NCBI RefSeq assembly: GCF_031195445.1
Contig: NZ_CP133480.1
Span: forward strand, 1,970,001-2,034,000
Source of the DNA: Acuticoccus sp. MNP-M23
Lineage (GTDB): Bacteria; Pseudomonadota; Alphaproteobacteria; Rhizobiales; Amorphaceae
Reading direction: 5' to 3'
DNA length: 64,000 nt
Notes under the pieces: model-generated
Told to the model about the DNA's origin: nothing
What the model saw: only the letters and a program-made list of their open reading frames with translations
Database searches by the model: none
Shown: positions 8,685 to 17,108 of the stretch, piece after piece
Layout: every line of letters starts with the position of its first letter
Position numbering within the stretch: position 1 is the first letter of the stretch
Position numbers and translations under genes: made by a program

Positions 8685-8895
8685 GCCGAATGTCTGAACG
8701 CCCATTGGTTCATGCGCCTTGACGACGCCCAGGCCAAGACGGAGGCTTGGCGTCGCGACTAAAACGACGTTCGCCCGCACAGCGCGCTCGGACAGAAGGC
8801 ACCGATCGAGCTGATGAAATGCGTTCAAGACGCCTTGCCGGCCTGAATGTGCCCCCGGAAATCCTCCAGACGGGCGGTCCAGAGCCGAGGTGCGC
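8685..8895 (+). pseudogene. 3' fragment of IS407-type transposase OrfB plus element end (copy 2)
   Basis: Translation gives AECLNAHWFMRLDDAQAK, TEAWRRD, then a TAA stop, then NDVRPHSALGQKAPIELM, closely matching the end of the OrfB remnant at 4227-5095. The stop sits at the same Tyr codon that is TAG in the other copy. The following non-coding end (CCGGAAATCCTCCAGACGGG) also matches. Everything upstream of about 8685 in this copy is missing, replaced directly by the end of the transpeptidase gene. Confidence 0.8.
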
Positions 8896-8900
8896 GCTGG

Positions 8901-9902
8901 CTAACCGGACCGCAACTCGCGAAAACGCGATGGCGTCGTCCCCGCAAATCGCCGGAAAGCGCGCGAGAAGTGGGACGGATCATCGTAGCCGACCGCGTGC
9001 GCGATATCGGTAATGCGGACGGCGGGATCGTGCAGGAGTTCGCTTGCCCGTTGGTAGCGCACCTCTTCCAGAAGCCGGGAGTAGCTGACCGACGCATTCT
9101 GCAACTCGCGTTGCAGCGTGCGCACGCTCATCCCGACGATCTTCGCCGCACGCTCGATCGAAAGCGATCCTTCCGGAAGGTAGGACGGAATGAGCTGACG
9201 CAAGACGCCGACGACCTCGCGCGGCGGGTCCGGAACGGCGCCACCGTCAAGGCCTTCAGTTGCGCCCGCCAGGGGCGGAGCGGCAAGAGCGTCGATCGGA
9301 ATGTCGATCCACGTCGCCTTCTGACCGACGATCAGCCTTGAATTCGGCCATGCCTTCGCCATCGATGGGCGGATTGGAAACGTCGCATCGAAGGCGATCG
9401 TTCGCGGCATCCAGTTCGCGCCAAGGTAAAGCCGCACGATATCGATCGCGATCTTGTTCTGGATCCATTGCGTGTATTCAAGGCCCGGATGGACGTCCAG
9501 GCTGTGAATATGGCTGCACAGGCGAACCGAATTCCCGGTCGGCGACAACCAGCAGCTGGCGCAGTTGTCCTCCAGCACGGCGAGCATGCACCAGAGCCGC
9601 AGAGCGTCCAGCAACGTGGGTCGGCCACGCACCACCGCCTTGAACTGATCGGTGAGGTCGCTGTCGCAGACGTTGGCAAGCCCCCTGTGTGACAGGTCGT
9701 CGATCCCCTCGCCGCGCGCAGCGGCGACGACGAACGTCATGCTGGGGCGGACCGGCACCAACATGCAGGAGGGATCTTCGCCGATCTCGGGCAGACCGTA
9801 TGCATGCAATTGTCCGGCGAACGGTGAGCCGATTTCTCGCAGAATCTTCAGGTAGGCATCGAGATAAACAGCCCGTGTGACCGGAACAACGCGGCGGACC
9901 AT
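8901..9902 (-). CDS. AraC-family transcriptional regulator
   Basis: This 333-residue protein has an N-terminal arabinose-binding-like or OruR-type ligand domain and a C-terminal double helix-turn-helix of the AraC family. The latter includes LSIERAAKIVGMSVRTLQRE and RITDIAHAVGYDDPSHFSRA followed by FRRFAGTTPSRFR. The ATG at 9902 has a GGAGGG ribosome site 5 bases upstream; a longer in-frame start at 10004 has none. It is divergent from the DUF1254 genes and the 345-base gap between them holds a palindrome at 9920-9933, so it probably controls those genes or itself. Its ligand is unknown. Confidence 0.92.
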   Translation of the reverse strand: MVRRVVPVTRAVYLDAYLKILREIGSPFAGQLHAYGLPEIGEDPSCMLVPVRPSMTFVVAAARGEGIDDLSHRGLANVCDSDLTDQFKAVVRGRPTLLDALRLWCMLAVLEDNCASCWLSPTGNSVRLCSHIHSLDVHPGLEYTQWIQNKIAIDIVRLYLGANWMPRTIAFDATFPIRPSMAKAWPNSRLIVGQKATWIDIPIDALAAPPLAGATEGLDGGAVPDPPREVVGVLRQLIPSYLPEGSLSIERAAKIVGMSVRTLQRELQNASVSYSRLLEEVRYQRASELLHDPAVRITDIAHAVGYDDPSHFSRAFRRFAGTTPSRFRELRSG

Positions 9903-10247
9903 AGGCCCTCCTGTCTTCGCTGTATTGATACAGTCGAAGGTATGCAAAGAACAATCTATAGCAATCTTTGGCGTGAAATGGCCAGTCTCTTTGATATGTT
10001 GCAATTAATTCTACCCGCCGGCAGAGGGCGAAGGTGGGGCAAATAATGAGGGGCACCGGTCCGGAGGCGCGCCGCGTTCAGCGGGGCGGTGGCGGGCGTT
10101 GGTGGGCTCCAGCCGAACAGACCTGAAGGACTGGGGCCGGTCGACACTGCGCTGACCCTGCTGGCCCGGCCAGCGTTAGCCGAAGCCGGCCCTTGAGATC
10201 GCCACTGTTGGATCTTTCACGAAAACAGAGTTTCAAAGGAGCTAGGG
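9903..10247. promoter_or_regulatory. Divergent control region, with palindrome at 9920-9933
   Basis: This 345-base gap lies between the AraC regulator and the DUF1254 operon. It contains the perfect inverted repeat CTGTAT-TG-ATACAG (9920-9933), extended by CTTCG and CGAAG on either side with a one-base bulge, just upstream of the regulator's ribosome site. It could be an operator or a 5' untranslated hairpin. An AT-rich block (about 9940-10010) follows, then a GC-rich stretch with no recognisable gene. AAAGGAG before 10248 is the ribosome site of the next gene. Confidence 0.5.
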
Positions 10248-11867
10248 ATGGGTCTCAGAGCATCTTTCTGCATGTCAGTCATTGTCTGTCTGGGGATCAC
10301 GGGCATCGCGCGTGCCGAGGTCCCCGCCGAGGTGATCGATTCACTTTCGGCGCCGGACAGTATCGACACCCGGATCGGAACTCTCGAGTTCAACAATGGC
10401 GTGCCGACTGAGGAAACCGCGAAGAGCGTGTTCGACACGCTCTATTTCACCCGCGCGCTTAATGTCTACAACAACAGCTTTCGCGGCGCATCGGCACTTG
10501 CGCTGGTCAAAGGCTTTCAGGATCTGGGCGCCAAATCCGGCGACGTGATCGTTTTCTCCGAGTTGCTCGGCTCCAGCTCTCTCTTTCTGACCGGCAATGC
10601 CGACACCGTTTATTATCTGGCCTATGTCGACCTTTCGGATGGCCCGGTGGTGATCGAGCAACCATCGGACGGCCTCGGCACCATCAACGACATGTGGTTC
10701 TCCTGGATCATCGATATCGGCCGGTCGGGGCCGGACCGGGGCATGGGCGGCAAGTATCTGATCGTCGGTCCGGACTACAAGGGCACGCTTCCCGAAGGCG
10801 GCTACTTCATCGCCCACTCCAGGACGAATACAGTGCTCTACGCAGCGCGCGCCTTCATCTCGGACGGCAAAGATCCGAAACCCGCCGTCAAGAACGTCAA
10901 GCAGAATCTCAAGATCTATCCTTACGTTCCCGGCGCGTTCGGCACGAGCATCGCGCAGGCTCTCGAAGGTACGGTCGCGCTCGCGGGCGAGCCGAAAATC
11001 CCCGAGATGAATTTCATCGAAGGCAGCGGCAAGCCGGTCAACACCATCCCGCCGAGTGACTACGGCTTCTTTGAGCTGATCAACGAGAACGTCCAGAACG
11101 AACCTGCTACCAGCTACGACGTGGAGCTTGCCGGTCAGCTCGCCGCCATCGGCATCGTGCATGGCAAGGAGTTCAACCCCGACGAGCGGCACAAGGCGCT
11201 GCTGACGGACGCGGCTGCAGCGGGCCAGGCTGTCGGTCGTTCGCTGCAGTGGCGCTTTGCCGATGCGCATCCGGAGTGGGCGCACTACCCCGGCTCCAAC
11301 TGGTTCCTGCCGCTTTGGGAGGGCGGCGCCTTCTTCGAGACCCCGCCGCCGACCTTCGCGGACGGCAGGTTCACCCCGCTGCCGGCGACCGGCGCCAGAA
11401 CGCTCGATTCGCGCACGTGGTTCTACTACGCCTACACGCTGGATTCGCCGGGGATGATCATGCAGATTCCGGGTGTTGGCTCCCAGTATCTCGCCAGCTT
11501 CCTCGACAACAACGACGAAGCCTTCGACGGCGCCAGGACCTACAAGGTAAAGCTGCCGCCGAATATTCCGGCCCGTGCATTCTGGTCGTTCACGCTCTAC
11601 GACAACCAGACGCGCTCGATGCTTGCGACGCCGCAGCGATACCCGCGCGCCGGCTCGCAGAGCTATCCGTCCCCGGCGGCCGAAGCGGCGGATGATGGTT
11701 CGACGACAGTCTACTTCAGCCCCGTCCAGCCGGACGGTGTGGCGCGTGGCAACTGGATCCAGACCGATCCCGACAAGGGCTGGTTCATGCTGCTGCGCCT
11801 TTACAGCCCGCTGCCCTCGTTCTTCGACAAATCCTGGCGCCCCGGCGAGATCGAACCGGTTCAATAA
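10248..11867 (+). CDS. Exported DUF1254/DUF1214 protein, paralogue 1
   Basis: This 539-residue protein starts with a signal peptide ending near IARA and is predicted to be periplasmic. It carries an N-terminal DUF1254-type region (about 60-190, with LSDGPVVIEQPSDG and SGPDRGMGGKYLIVGPDYKG) and a C-terminal DUF1214-type region (LPPNIPARAFWSFTLYDNQT, then RYPRAGSQSYPSP and DPDKGWFMLLRLYSP). The biochemical function of this family is not established. AAAGGAG sits 7 bases before the ATG. It is the first of three tandem relatives and is read divergently from an AraC regulator. A signalling or envelope role is often guessed for the family; I see nothing here to decide. Confidence 0.9.
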   Translation: MGLRASFCMSVIVCLGITGIARAEVPAEVIDSLSAPDSIDTRIGTLEFNNGVPTEETAKSVFDTLYFTRALNVYNNSFRGASALALVKGFQDLGAKSGDVIVFSELLGSSSLFLTGNADTVYYLAYVDLSDGPVVIEQPSDGLGTINDMWFSWIIDIGRSGPDRGMGGKYLIVGPDYKGTLPEGGYFIAHSRTNTVLYAARAFISDGKDPKPAVKNVKQNLKIYPYVPGAFGTSIAQALEGTVALAGEPKIPEMNFIEGSGKPVNTIPPSDYGFFELINENVQNEPATSYDVELAGQLAAIGIVHGKEFNPDERHKALLTDAAAAGQAVGRSLQWRFADAHPEWAHYPGSNWFLPLWEGGAFFETPPPTFADGRFTPLPATGARTLDSRTWFYYAYTLDSPGMIMQIPGVGSQYLASFLDNNDEAFDGARTYKVKLPPNIPARAFWSFTLYDNQTRSMLATPQRYPRAGSQSYPSPAAEAADDGSTTVYFSPVQPDGVARGNWIQTDPDKGWFMLLRLYSPLPSFFDKSWRPGEIEPVQ

Positions 11868-11932
11868 CGACGCTCGGCGGTAGCGCCCCGGTGCGCTGCC
11901 GCCCCGATCCAACACACCTTCGGAGCAATGGG

Positions 11933-13435
11933 ATGAAGCACGCAGTCCGCATCAACGCGCTAGCGCTCGCGCTGGGCCTTGCCACATCGGCGACGGCTTA
12001 CGCGCAGGTCTCGCAGAAGACCCTCGATTCACTCTCGATCCCCGACAAGGTCGAGACCGCCATCGGCACACTGGATTTCTTCGACGGTGTCCCGACAGGC
12101 AACACGGTCGAGACCGTGTACGACAATCTCGACCGGATGCGCGCCCTCGACGTTTATCTCGACAACCTGGGCGCCGTGTCGATCAACAGCGTCCTCGACA
12201 ACTTTGCCGCACAAGGCGCGGACGCGTCCAACAAGGTGGCGCTCTTCGGGCAGCTGATGGATTCGGCGACGCTCGTCGTCACAGCCAACACCTCCACGCT
12301 CTACGCCTATTCCGGCACGGACCTTGGCCAAGACGGGCCGACGGTCATCGAAGTGCCGCCCGGCATGCTCGGCTTCCTCGACGACAGCTGGCAGCGTTTC
12401 GTCGGCAATATCGGCGTCACCGGACCGGACAAGGGCACGGGCGGCAAGTATCTCGTCCTGCCGCCCGGCTATTCCGGCGACATTCCGGACGGCTATTTCC
12501 TGCTGAAGCCGCCGACCAACCGCAACTTCCTGTTCCTGCGTGGTTCGATCGAGAATGGGCTGGAACCCGCGGTCAAGAACATCAAGGACGGACTGAAAAT
12601 ATACCCACTCAAGGACGCCGATAGTCCGGCGCCGACCGAGTTCATCGACATGTCCGGCAAGGCCTTCAACACGGTCTTCCCCAACGACATGAAATATTTT
12701 GAAATTCTCAACGACATCGTTCAGCGCGAACCGATCGACGCGATCGGTCCCGAGGTGCGCGGCGAGATCGCCGCCATCGGCATCGTCAAGGGCCAGAAGT
12801 TCGCCCCCGACGCGCGGATGACAAAGCGTCTGGCCGAGGCCGGCACCATCGGCAACGCCACGGCACGCGCCATCACCTACCATCCGCGCATCGGCGGCGT
12901 GTCGATCTATCCGGACAGTTCCTGGACGGTCGCCTACGCCGACAAGAACACGACCTTTCAGTCGGACGGTGCGATGGGGCTCGACGCCCGCGTGCTGTTC
13001 TACTTCAACGCGGGCGGCGTCACGCCCGCCATGGCGGTGACGAGGGCCGGTGCGGGCTCGGACTATGCGCTGGCCTATCTGGACGGCGAGCAGAAGCCGC
13101 TCGACGGCTCCAAGACCTACAAGCTGACCCTGCCGCCCAACGTGCCGGTGAACAACTTCTGGGCCGTGACGCTCTACGACACCCAGACCCGTTCGCAGCT
13201 TCAGACCGGCCAGAAATTCCCGACAATCGGCAGCCAGTCGGACGGAATTCAGCAGAACGCCGACGGTTCATACGACATCTACTTCGCACCGAAGCCCCCC
13301 GAGGGCAAAGAAAACAACTGGCTGGAGACTGTGCCGGGCAAGAGCTGGTTCACGATACTGCGGATGTACGGGCCTCTCGAACCGTGGATCGACAAGTCCT
13401 GGCGCCCGAGCGAAATCGAAATCGCCGAAAAATAG
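11933..13435 (+). CDS. Exported DUF1254/DUF1214 protein, paralogue 2
   Basis: This 500-residue homologue of the preceding gene has its own signal peptide (MKHAVRINALALALGLA through ATAYAQ). DUF1254-type motifs include VIEVPPGMLGFLDDSWQRF and TGPDKGTGGKYLVLPPGYSG. The DUF1214-type C-terminus has LPPNVPVNNFWAVTLYDTQT, but the PRAGSQSYPSP element of paralogue 1 is replaced by PTIGSQSDGIQ, so the two have diverged well. I chose the ATG at 11933 with CGGAG upstream. It lies 65 bases after paralogue 1 and is probably co-transcribed. Its function is unknown. Confidence 0.9.
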   Translation: MKHAVRINALALALGLATSATAYAQVSQKTLDSLSIPDKVETAIGTLDFFDGVPTGNTVETVYDNLDRMRALDVYLDNLGAVSINSVLDNFAAQGADASNKVALFGQLMDSATLVVTANTSTLYAYSGTDLGQDGPTVIEVPPGMLGFLDDSWQRFVGNIGVTGPDKGTGGKYLVLPPGYSGDIPDGYFLLKPPTNRNFLFLRGSIENGLEPAVKNIKDGLKIYPLKDADSPAPTEFIDMSGKAFNTVFPNDMKYFEILNDIVQREPIDAIGPEVRGEIAAIGIVKGQKFAPDARMTKRLAEAGTIGNATARAITYHPRIGGVSIYPDSSWTVAYADKNTTFQSDGAMGLDARVLFYFNAGGVTPAMAVTRAGAGSDYALAYLDGEQKPLDGSKTYKLTLPPNVPVNNFWAVTLYDTQTRSQLQTGQKFPTIGSQSDGIQQNADGSYDIYFAPKPPEGKENNWLETVPGKSWFTILRMYGPLEPWIDKSWRPSEIEIAEK

Positions 13436-13454
13436 TTCTGGAGGGCCAAGCAAC

Positions 13455-14222
13455 ATGATGCGGGATATGAATTCGATGAAATACAAGGCAGCAGCTGCGG
13501 CACTGGTCCTGTGTTGGGGCGGATCCGCCTTTGCACAGGCGCCGACGGAGTTGGTCACGCCGTGCGTGCCTTCACCGACACCACCCAGGGCGTGAGCATC
13601 GAGGCGATCCGGCGCGGTTGACGATCAGTGGCAGCGGTGGATCACCGACACCGGCCTGCCAGGACCTGACCGCGGCGAGGGGGGCGGCGAAGGCACTCCG
13701 ATCCCCGAAATCACCAAGGACGGTGCCAAGCCGTTCCCGCCCACCGGCTACCGCCAGCTGAACGCGCGCACATCGTTCATGTACGGCTATATCGGCATCA
13801 CGCCGGCCATGGCGATGCGCCTCACGAATATCGGTTCGCAATATCTCTTGACCGCTCAGGACGCCGACAAGAACTGGCTCGATGGTGCCAAGACCTACAA
13901 GGTGACCCTGCCGCCGAACATTCCCGAGGCGAACTTCTGGTCGTTCACCGTCTACGACACCATGACTTGCTCGATGCTCGACACACCGCAGCGCTATCCG
14001 CGGGCCGGCAGCCAGAGCTATCCTTCCCCCGCGGCAGAGGCGTCGGAAGATGGCTCGACCACAATCTGGTTTGCGCCCAAGCAGCCGGGCGGTGTGGCGC
14101 GCGGCAACTGGATCCAGACCGAGCCCGGCAAGGGCTGGTGGACGATACTGCGGCTCTACAGCCCGTTGGAGCCGTTCTTTACCAAGGAGTGGCGCCCGAG
14201 CGAGATTGAACTCGTCCAGTAG
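13455..14222 (+). pseudogene. DUF1254/DUF1214 paralogue 3, truncated and frameshifted
   Basis: The start is intact: ATG 13455 followed by a signal peptide ending in GGSAFAQ. The frame then closes at 13595 after 46 codons. Further pieces of the family appear out of frame: FTDTTQGVSIEAIRRG, then DDQWQRWITDTGLPGPDRG (matching the DSWQRF...GPDKG block of paralogue 2). From about 13779 the C-terminal DUF1214 region is intact, with TPAMAMRLTNIGSQYL, then LPPNIPEANFWSFTVYDTMT and RYPRAGSQSYPSP. The middle of the gene (about 250 residues) is missing. The C-terminal 147 codons are well preserved and closest to paralogue 1, which points to recent decay. Confidence 0.85.
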
Positions 14223-14359
14223 AAGCGATTGTCCGATCAGCCGCACGGCATTGCCAACGCCCTCCGCTACCTGCTGCGGAGCTCCCTTTACGATGCGGGC
14301 GTCGTCGAACCGCTGATCCACCCGCGCGTGTGCCGCAAGTCTGCCACGCTGCCGACAGC

Positions 14360-14405
14360 AATCAGGGCGTTGGTCGGAAGTCCGGTCAACGCCCTGATTT
14401 TATAG
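14360..14405. terminator. Strong intrinsic terminator after DUF1254 genes
   Basis: AATCAGGGCGTTG (14360-14372) pairs perfectly with CAACGCCCTGATT (14387-14399) around a 14-base loop and is followed by TTATA. It ends the plus-strand DUF1254 operon and lies 30 bases beyond the stop of the convergent minus-strand channel gene, so it may serve both. Confidence 0.85.
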
Positions 14406-14435
14406 TTGAATGGCGGCCTTTCCCGGGGGGTGGCC

Positions 14436-15593
14436 CTACTGACGGGCGCCGAAATATTTCGTTCGCAGCTCTTCGACCAAGCCCGACTCTTCCGCGCCAA
14501 TCAGTGCAACGGTCAGCGGCCGGCGCAGCGGGCTGTTCTGTGCGATGCCGAATCCGTATTTTTCCGGCTCGAACATTTCCCCGACAACGGACACGTCCCG
14601 CTGCGGTCGCGAGTGGGCGTAATAATCGAGCACCGGCGCATCGGCGACAATTGCGTCGACCTCTCCATCGAGCGAGCCCGTCACGGCATTGTCGATGTTG
14701 TCAAACGTGACGTGGCCGAGGCCGGACCTGATCACGAATTCCTCGCCCGTGCCGCCATCAAGCACGCCAACCGTCTTGCCCGGCAGGTCCGAAACGCCGT
14801 TGATCTGGTTGGTGAGGGTGAGCGTCGTCATCACGCTGGTGACGGATGACGTGACGTAGGCGATCACGGCCAGCCCGCAGATCAGCCAGAAGGCGGAGAG
14901 GATCCGGCCTGTCCAGCCGAACAGGTTCTTCCGCGACGGCGGCCGGCCCGAAACGGCAACCGACATGACGGTGTAGAAGCTGTCCGCAATGCCGTCGCGC
15001 CAACGCTGGGGAAACCCGTTATCGAACCTGCGGTCGAACAGGGTGAGAAGCAGTGTCGCGACAAGAATGACGCCGCCAATCCAGGCAAAAGCCTGAAGAT
15101 GACCGGTGTCGGCCAGGCCCTCCAGTATATTCCCGAAACTTGTTGGCGACACGTCACTGACCATGACCTGCAAACCACCGTCGAACCACGGGTAGGTGAA
15201 GTCGATGAATTCGGCCCGCCCCTCGGTGATGGTGAGGCCTGTCACGGCGGCGTCGATCTCGCTGCTCTGGATTGCCGCGAGCAGTTTCCGGATGCTCTCG
15301 AACTCGACGAACTCGGTCGCGACATCGCGTTCCTCGGCAATCGCGTTCCAGAGCTCGATGGCCATCCCTGTGAGGCCATCGTCGCTTTTCATCACAAACG
15401 GCGGACTGAGGTAGACGCCCGCGACGACCGAGTTCGTGGGTGCTGCGGCTTGTTCGCCGCCGCCGGCGGCCTGGCCGGGTGATGGCGGGCTGTCCTGCGC
15501 AAGGGCCGCGGGCATGGCAGTTGCGAAAAACAGCAGCCCGATCAGCATCACGGCAAACCAGTGCCTCGGAGAGCATCGCACTTGGTGTTCCAT
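14436..15593 (-). CDS. Ionotropic-glutamate-receptor-like channel (ligand domain split by a pore)
   Basis: This 385-residue protein has a signal peptide (about 1-32) and a bacterial solute-binding type 3 ligand domain split in two by a membrane pore module, the layout of prokaryotic glutamate-receptor channels such as GluR0. Lobe 1 (about 55-150) has LSPPFVMKSDDGLTGMAIEL and the ligand-carboxylate Arg in TEGRAEFIDFTYPW (about R126). Membrane segments lie at about 168-187 and 230-258, with a pore loop near 200-216 (SFYTVMSVAVSGR). Lobe 2 follows (LPGKTVGVLDGGTGEEF). The K+ filter TVGYGD is absent, so ion selectivity is unknown. The ATG at 15593 has AGGA upstream. Confidence 0.85.
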   Translation of the reverse strand: MEHQVRCSPRHWFAVMLIGLLFFATAMPAALAQDSPPSPGQAAGGGEQAAAPTNSVVAGVYLSPPFVMKSDDGLTGMAIELWNAIAEERDVATEFVEFESIRKLLAAIQSSEIDAAVTGLTITEGRAEFIDFTYPWFDGGLQVMVSDVSPTSFGNILEGLADTGHLQAFAWIGGVILVATLLLTLFDRRFDNGFPQRWRDGIADSFYTVMSVAVSGRPPSRKNLFGWTGRILSAFWLICGLAVIAYVTSSVTSVMTTLTLTNQINGVSDLPGKTVGVLDGGTGEEFVIRSGLGHVTFDNIDNAVTGSLDGEVDAIVADAPVLDYYAHSRPQRDVSVVGEMFEPEKYGFGIAQNSPLRRPLTVALIGAEESGLVEELRTKYFGARQ

Positions 15594-15932
15594 CCTGTTC
15601 CTCACACAACCATTCTCAAGCGCCGATCGCGCAGTCGAGGCCGAGCGTTTCAGCCCGCGCTGAACGAATTCGCGATGCAGCAATTTCGGCCATGGGTCGC
15701 CGCTTCACAATGCGCAGCAGAATATTTCGGCGCCATCGTTGGAATGGCTTTGACCGATGCTGAAAAGAACTTTTTAGTTTGTGGAAGAATATTCGGCGCT
15801 CCGGAGGTAATTGCGCCAACGGGTACAGCGGCCCTGCGGACTGGCCGCAATCGGGGGCGGATCCCGAGCCGACAATCCGGGTCTCGGTCCGAACCCGAAT
15901 TGTGCCGTTTCAGAGCGGGCCGGTGGGGCCGA
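15594..15932. other. Intergenic region between channel and BLUF genes
   Basis: About 340 bases without a convincing gene on either strand. An AT-richer block at 15715-15795 could carry the promoter of the minus-strand channel gene. I see no clear palindrome or repeat. Confidence 0.4.
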
Positions 15933-16349
15933 TCAAAGATCGCTGGGCGCCATCTCGCGCTTGTGGCGGAGCTTCACGAAAAACCCTTCGACCTCCTCGG
16001 CCGTAGCGTTGTCCACGACCCCGTTGTCCACGGCCTCGCGTGACCAGATCCACGATACGGCAGGGTCATGGAGCATGGCCCAGTCGCCAAACATCCGCTC
16101 CGATGCCGGCTCCGTCAGGTGGACTTTCATCTCGATGTGCCGATCATCGCGGCCGATGCGCTCGACCGTGTTCCGGACTGGAGCTTCAGGCCCTTCGAGG
16201 AGCTGCATGTAAATATTCTGGCGGCAGATCAACGCGCCGGTAATCCCGTTCCTGGCGTTCAGGCGGCGGGCGTCCATCAAGATGCCGTCCAGAATGGTTT
16301 CATCAAAACCGAAGGGACGCGATGTGTAGATGACCCGGTGGAGGTTCAT
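15933..16349 (-). CDS. BLUF-domain blue-light sensor
   Basis: This 138-residue protein consists almost entirely of a BLUF domain, which binds FAD and senses blue light. Signature features are RVIYTSRPFGF with the photoactive Tyr8, NARNGITGALI with Asn31, and IYMQLLEGPEAPV with Gln49. The Tyr/Asn/Gln spacing agrees with that of AppA-type BLUF domains to within one residue. EMKVHLTEPASERMFGDWAM contains the late Trp region. There is no output domain, so it must act through a partner protein. It is a single gene on the same strand as, and upstream of, the receptor-like channel, with a 340-base gap between them. Confidence 0.9.
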   Translation of the reverse strand: MNLHRVIYTSRPFGFDETILDGILMDARRLNARNGITGALICRQNIYMQLLEGPEAPVRNTVERIGRDDRHIEMKVHLTEPASERMFGDWAMLHDPAVSWIWSREAVDNGVVDNATAEEVEGFFVKLRHKREMAPSDL

Positions 16350-16733
16350 GGCGGCACCCTTTGCTGTTGCCTCGCATGGTGGCCCATATTGAAGCCCGAT
16401 GCACTGCCAAAGGTATTATCGAGCAATAAATTCCTCATCCCGCATCGTCGGTGGCGAGCAGGTGCCGCGAGCTGGCTTGCCCGGCCGCGCCAGTTTGATC
16501 CCGGCTAAGGCGCGGGCGCACCACGAGCCCTGCCATTCTGGCAAACGTGGCGTGCGGCAATCCGGTCGGAAGGCGCCGTACCGGGCGCAAGCGGTCAATC
16601 TGGACGAAATTCTTCAAATGCGCGGGTTGTGACCCTGGTCACGTGAAGATGACGAAGCCGTCATCATCTTCAATGCATCGGCAACGGGCCGGAACCCGAA
16701 ACAAACATTGCAAGCATCTGGAGATTTTCGACC
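16350..16733. promoter_or_regulatory. Upstream region of small basic protein gene, with two palindromes
   Basis: The first 230 bases hold nothing I recognise. From 16584 the sequence is shared with the inverted copy near 61 kb. It contains GTGACC-CT-GGTCAC (16629-16642) and GATGACG-AAGC-CGTCATC (16648-16665), two adjacent inverted repeats that look like operators or a 5' hairpin. In the other copy the first palindrome has one mismatch and the second is perfect. The gene starts at 16734. Confidence 0.5.
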
Positions 16734-17108
16734 ATGAATATCAAGAAAACCATTGTCGCTGCTTCCACCGCAATCGCACTGTCTGCCGCGGCTGTCGCAG
16801 CCCCCACCGCCGCTTCGGCAACCCCCTTCGCCGCGCTGAAAAGCGCCCAGATCGAAACCGGCGCGACCGCCGTTGACACCGTGGGCAGCCGCAACAGGCG
16901 CCATCGCCGCCCGCACCGCGGCCACCGCGGCCGCCACTTCAACAACGGCGCGGCGGCTGCCATCGGCTTCGGTGCCTTCGCCCTCGGCGCGGCCCTTGCC
17001 GCCAACGCTGCCCCGCAGCGGGTCTACTGCCGCGACGTGCGCACCGAGCGCTGGAGCCCGCGCCGTGGCGCCTACGTCATCCGCATCAAGCGCGTCTGCA
17101 ACTGACGC
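16584..17108 (+). repeat. Long inverted repeat, copy 1
   Basis: About 525 bases, from GGCGCAAGCGGTCAATCTGG through the small basic protein gene to just past its stop, recur in inverted orientation at 60660-61184. By eye there are only about a dozen or so differences. The two copies flank about 43.5 kb. The match ends abruptly at the stop codon: each copy has its own, different terminator. Confidence 0.92.
16734..17105 (+). CDS. Small exported basic protein, copy 1
   Basis: This 123-residue protein of unknown function has a signal peptide ending near TAASA. Then comes a short spacer, a strongly basic Arg/His-rich stretch (SRNRRHRRPHRGHRGRHF), an Ala/Gly-rich hydrophobic helix (AAAAIGFGAFALGAALAA), and a C-terminal tail with two cysteines (RVYCRDV ... 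IKRVCN) that may form a disulfide. This overall design resembles small BA14K/RcnB-like envelope proteins of alphaproteobacteria, but I do not claim membership. An almost identical copy (two differences seen: N/S and D/N) is encoded at 60663-61034 on the other strand. Both copies share their upstream control sequence. Confidence 0.85.
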   Translation: MNIKKTIVAASTAIALSAAAVAAPTAASATPFAALKSAQIETGATAVDTVGSRNRRHRRPHRGHRGRHFNNGAAAAIGFGAFALGAALAANAAPQRVYCRDVRTERWSPRRGAYVIRIKRVCN

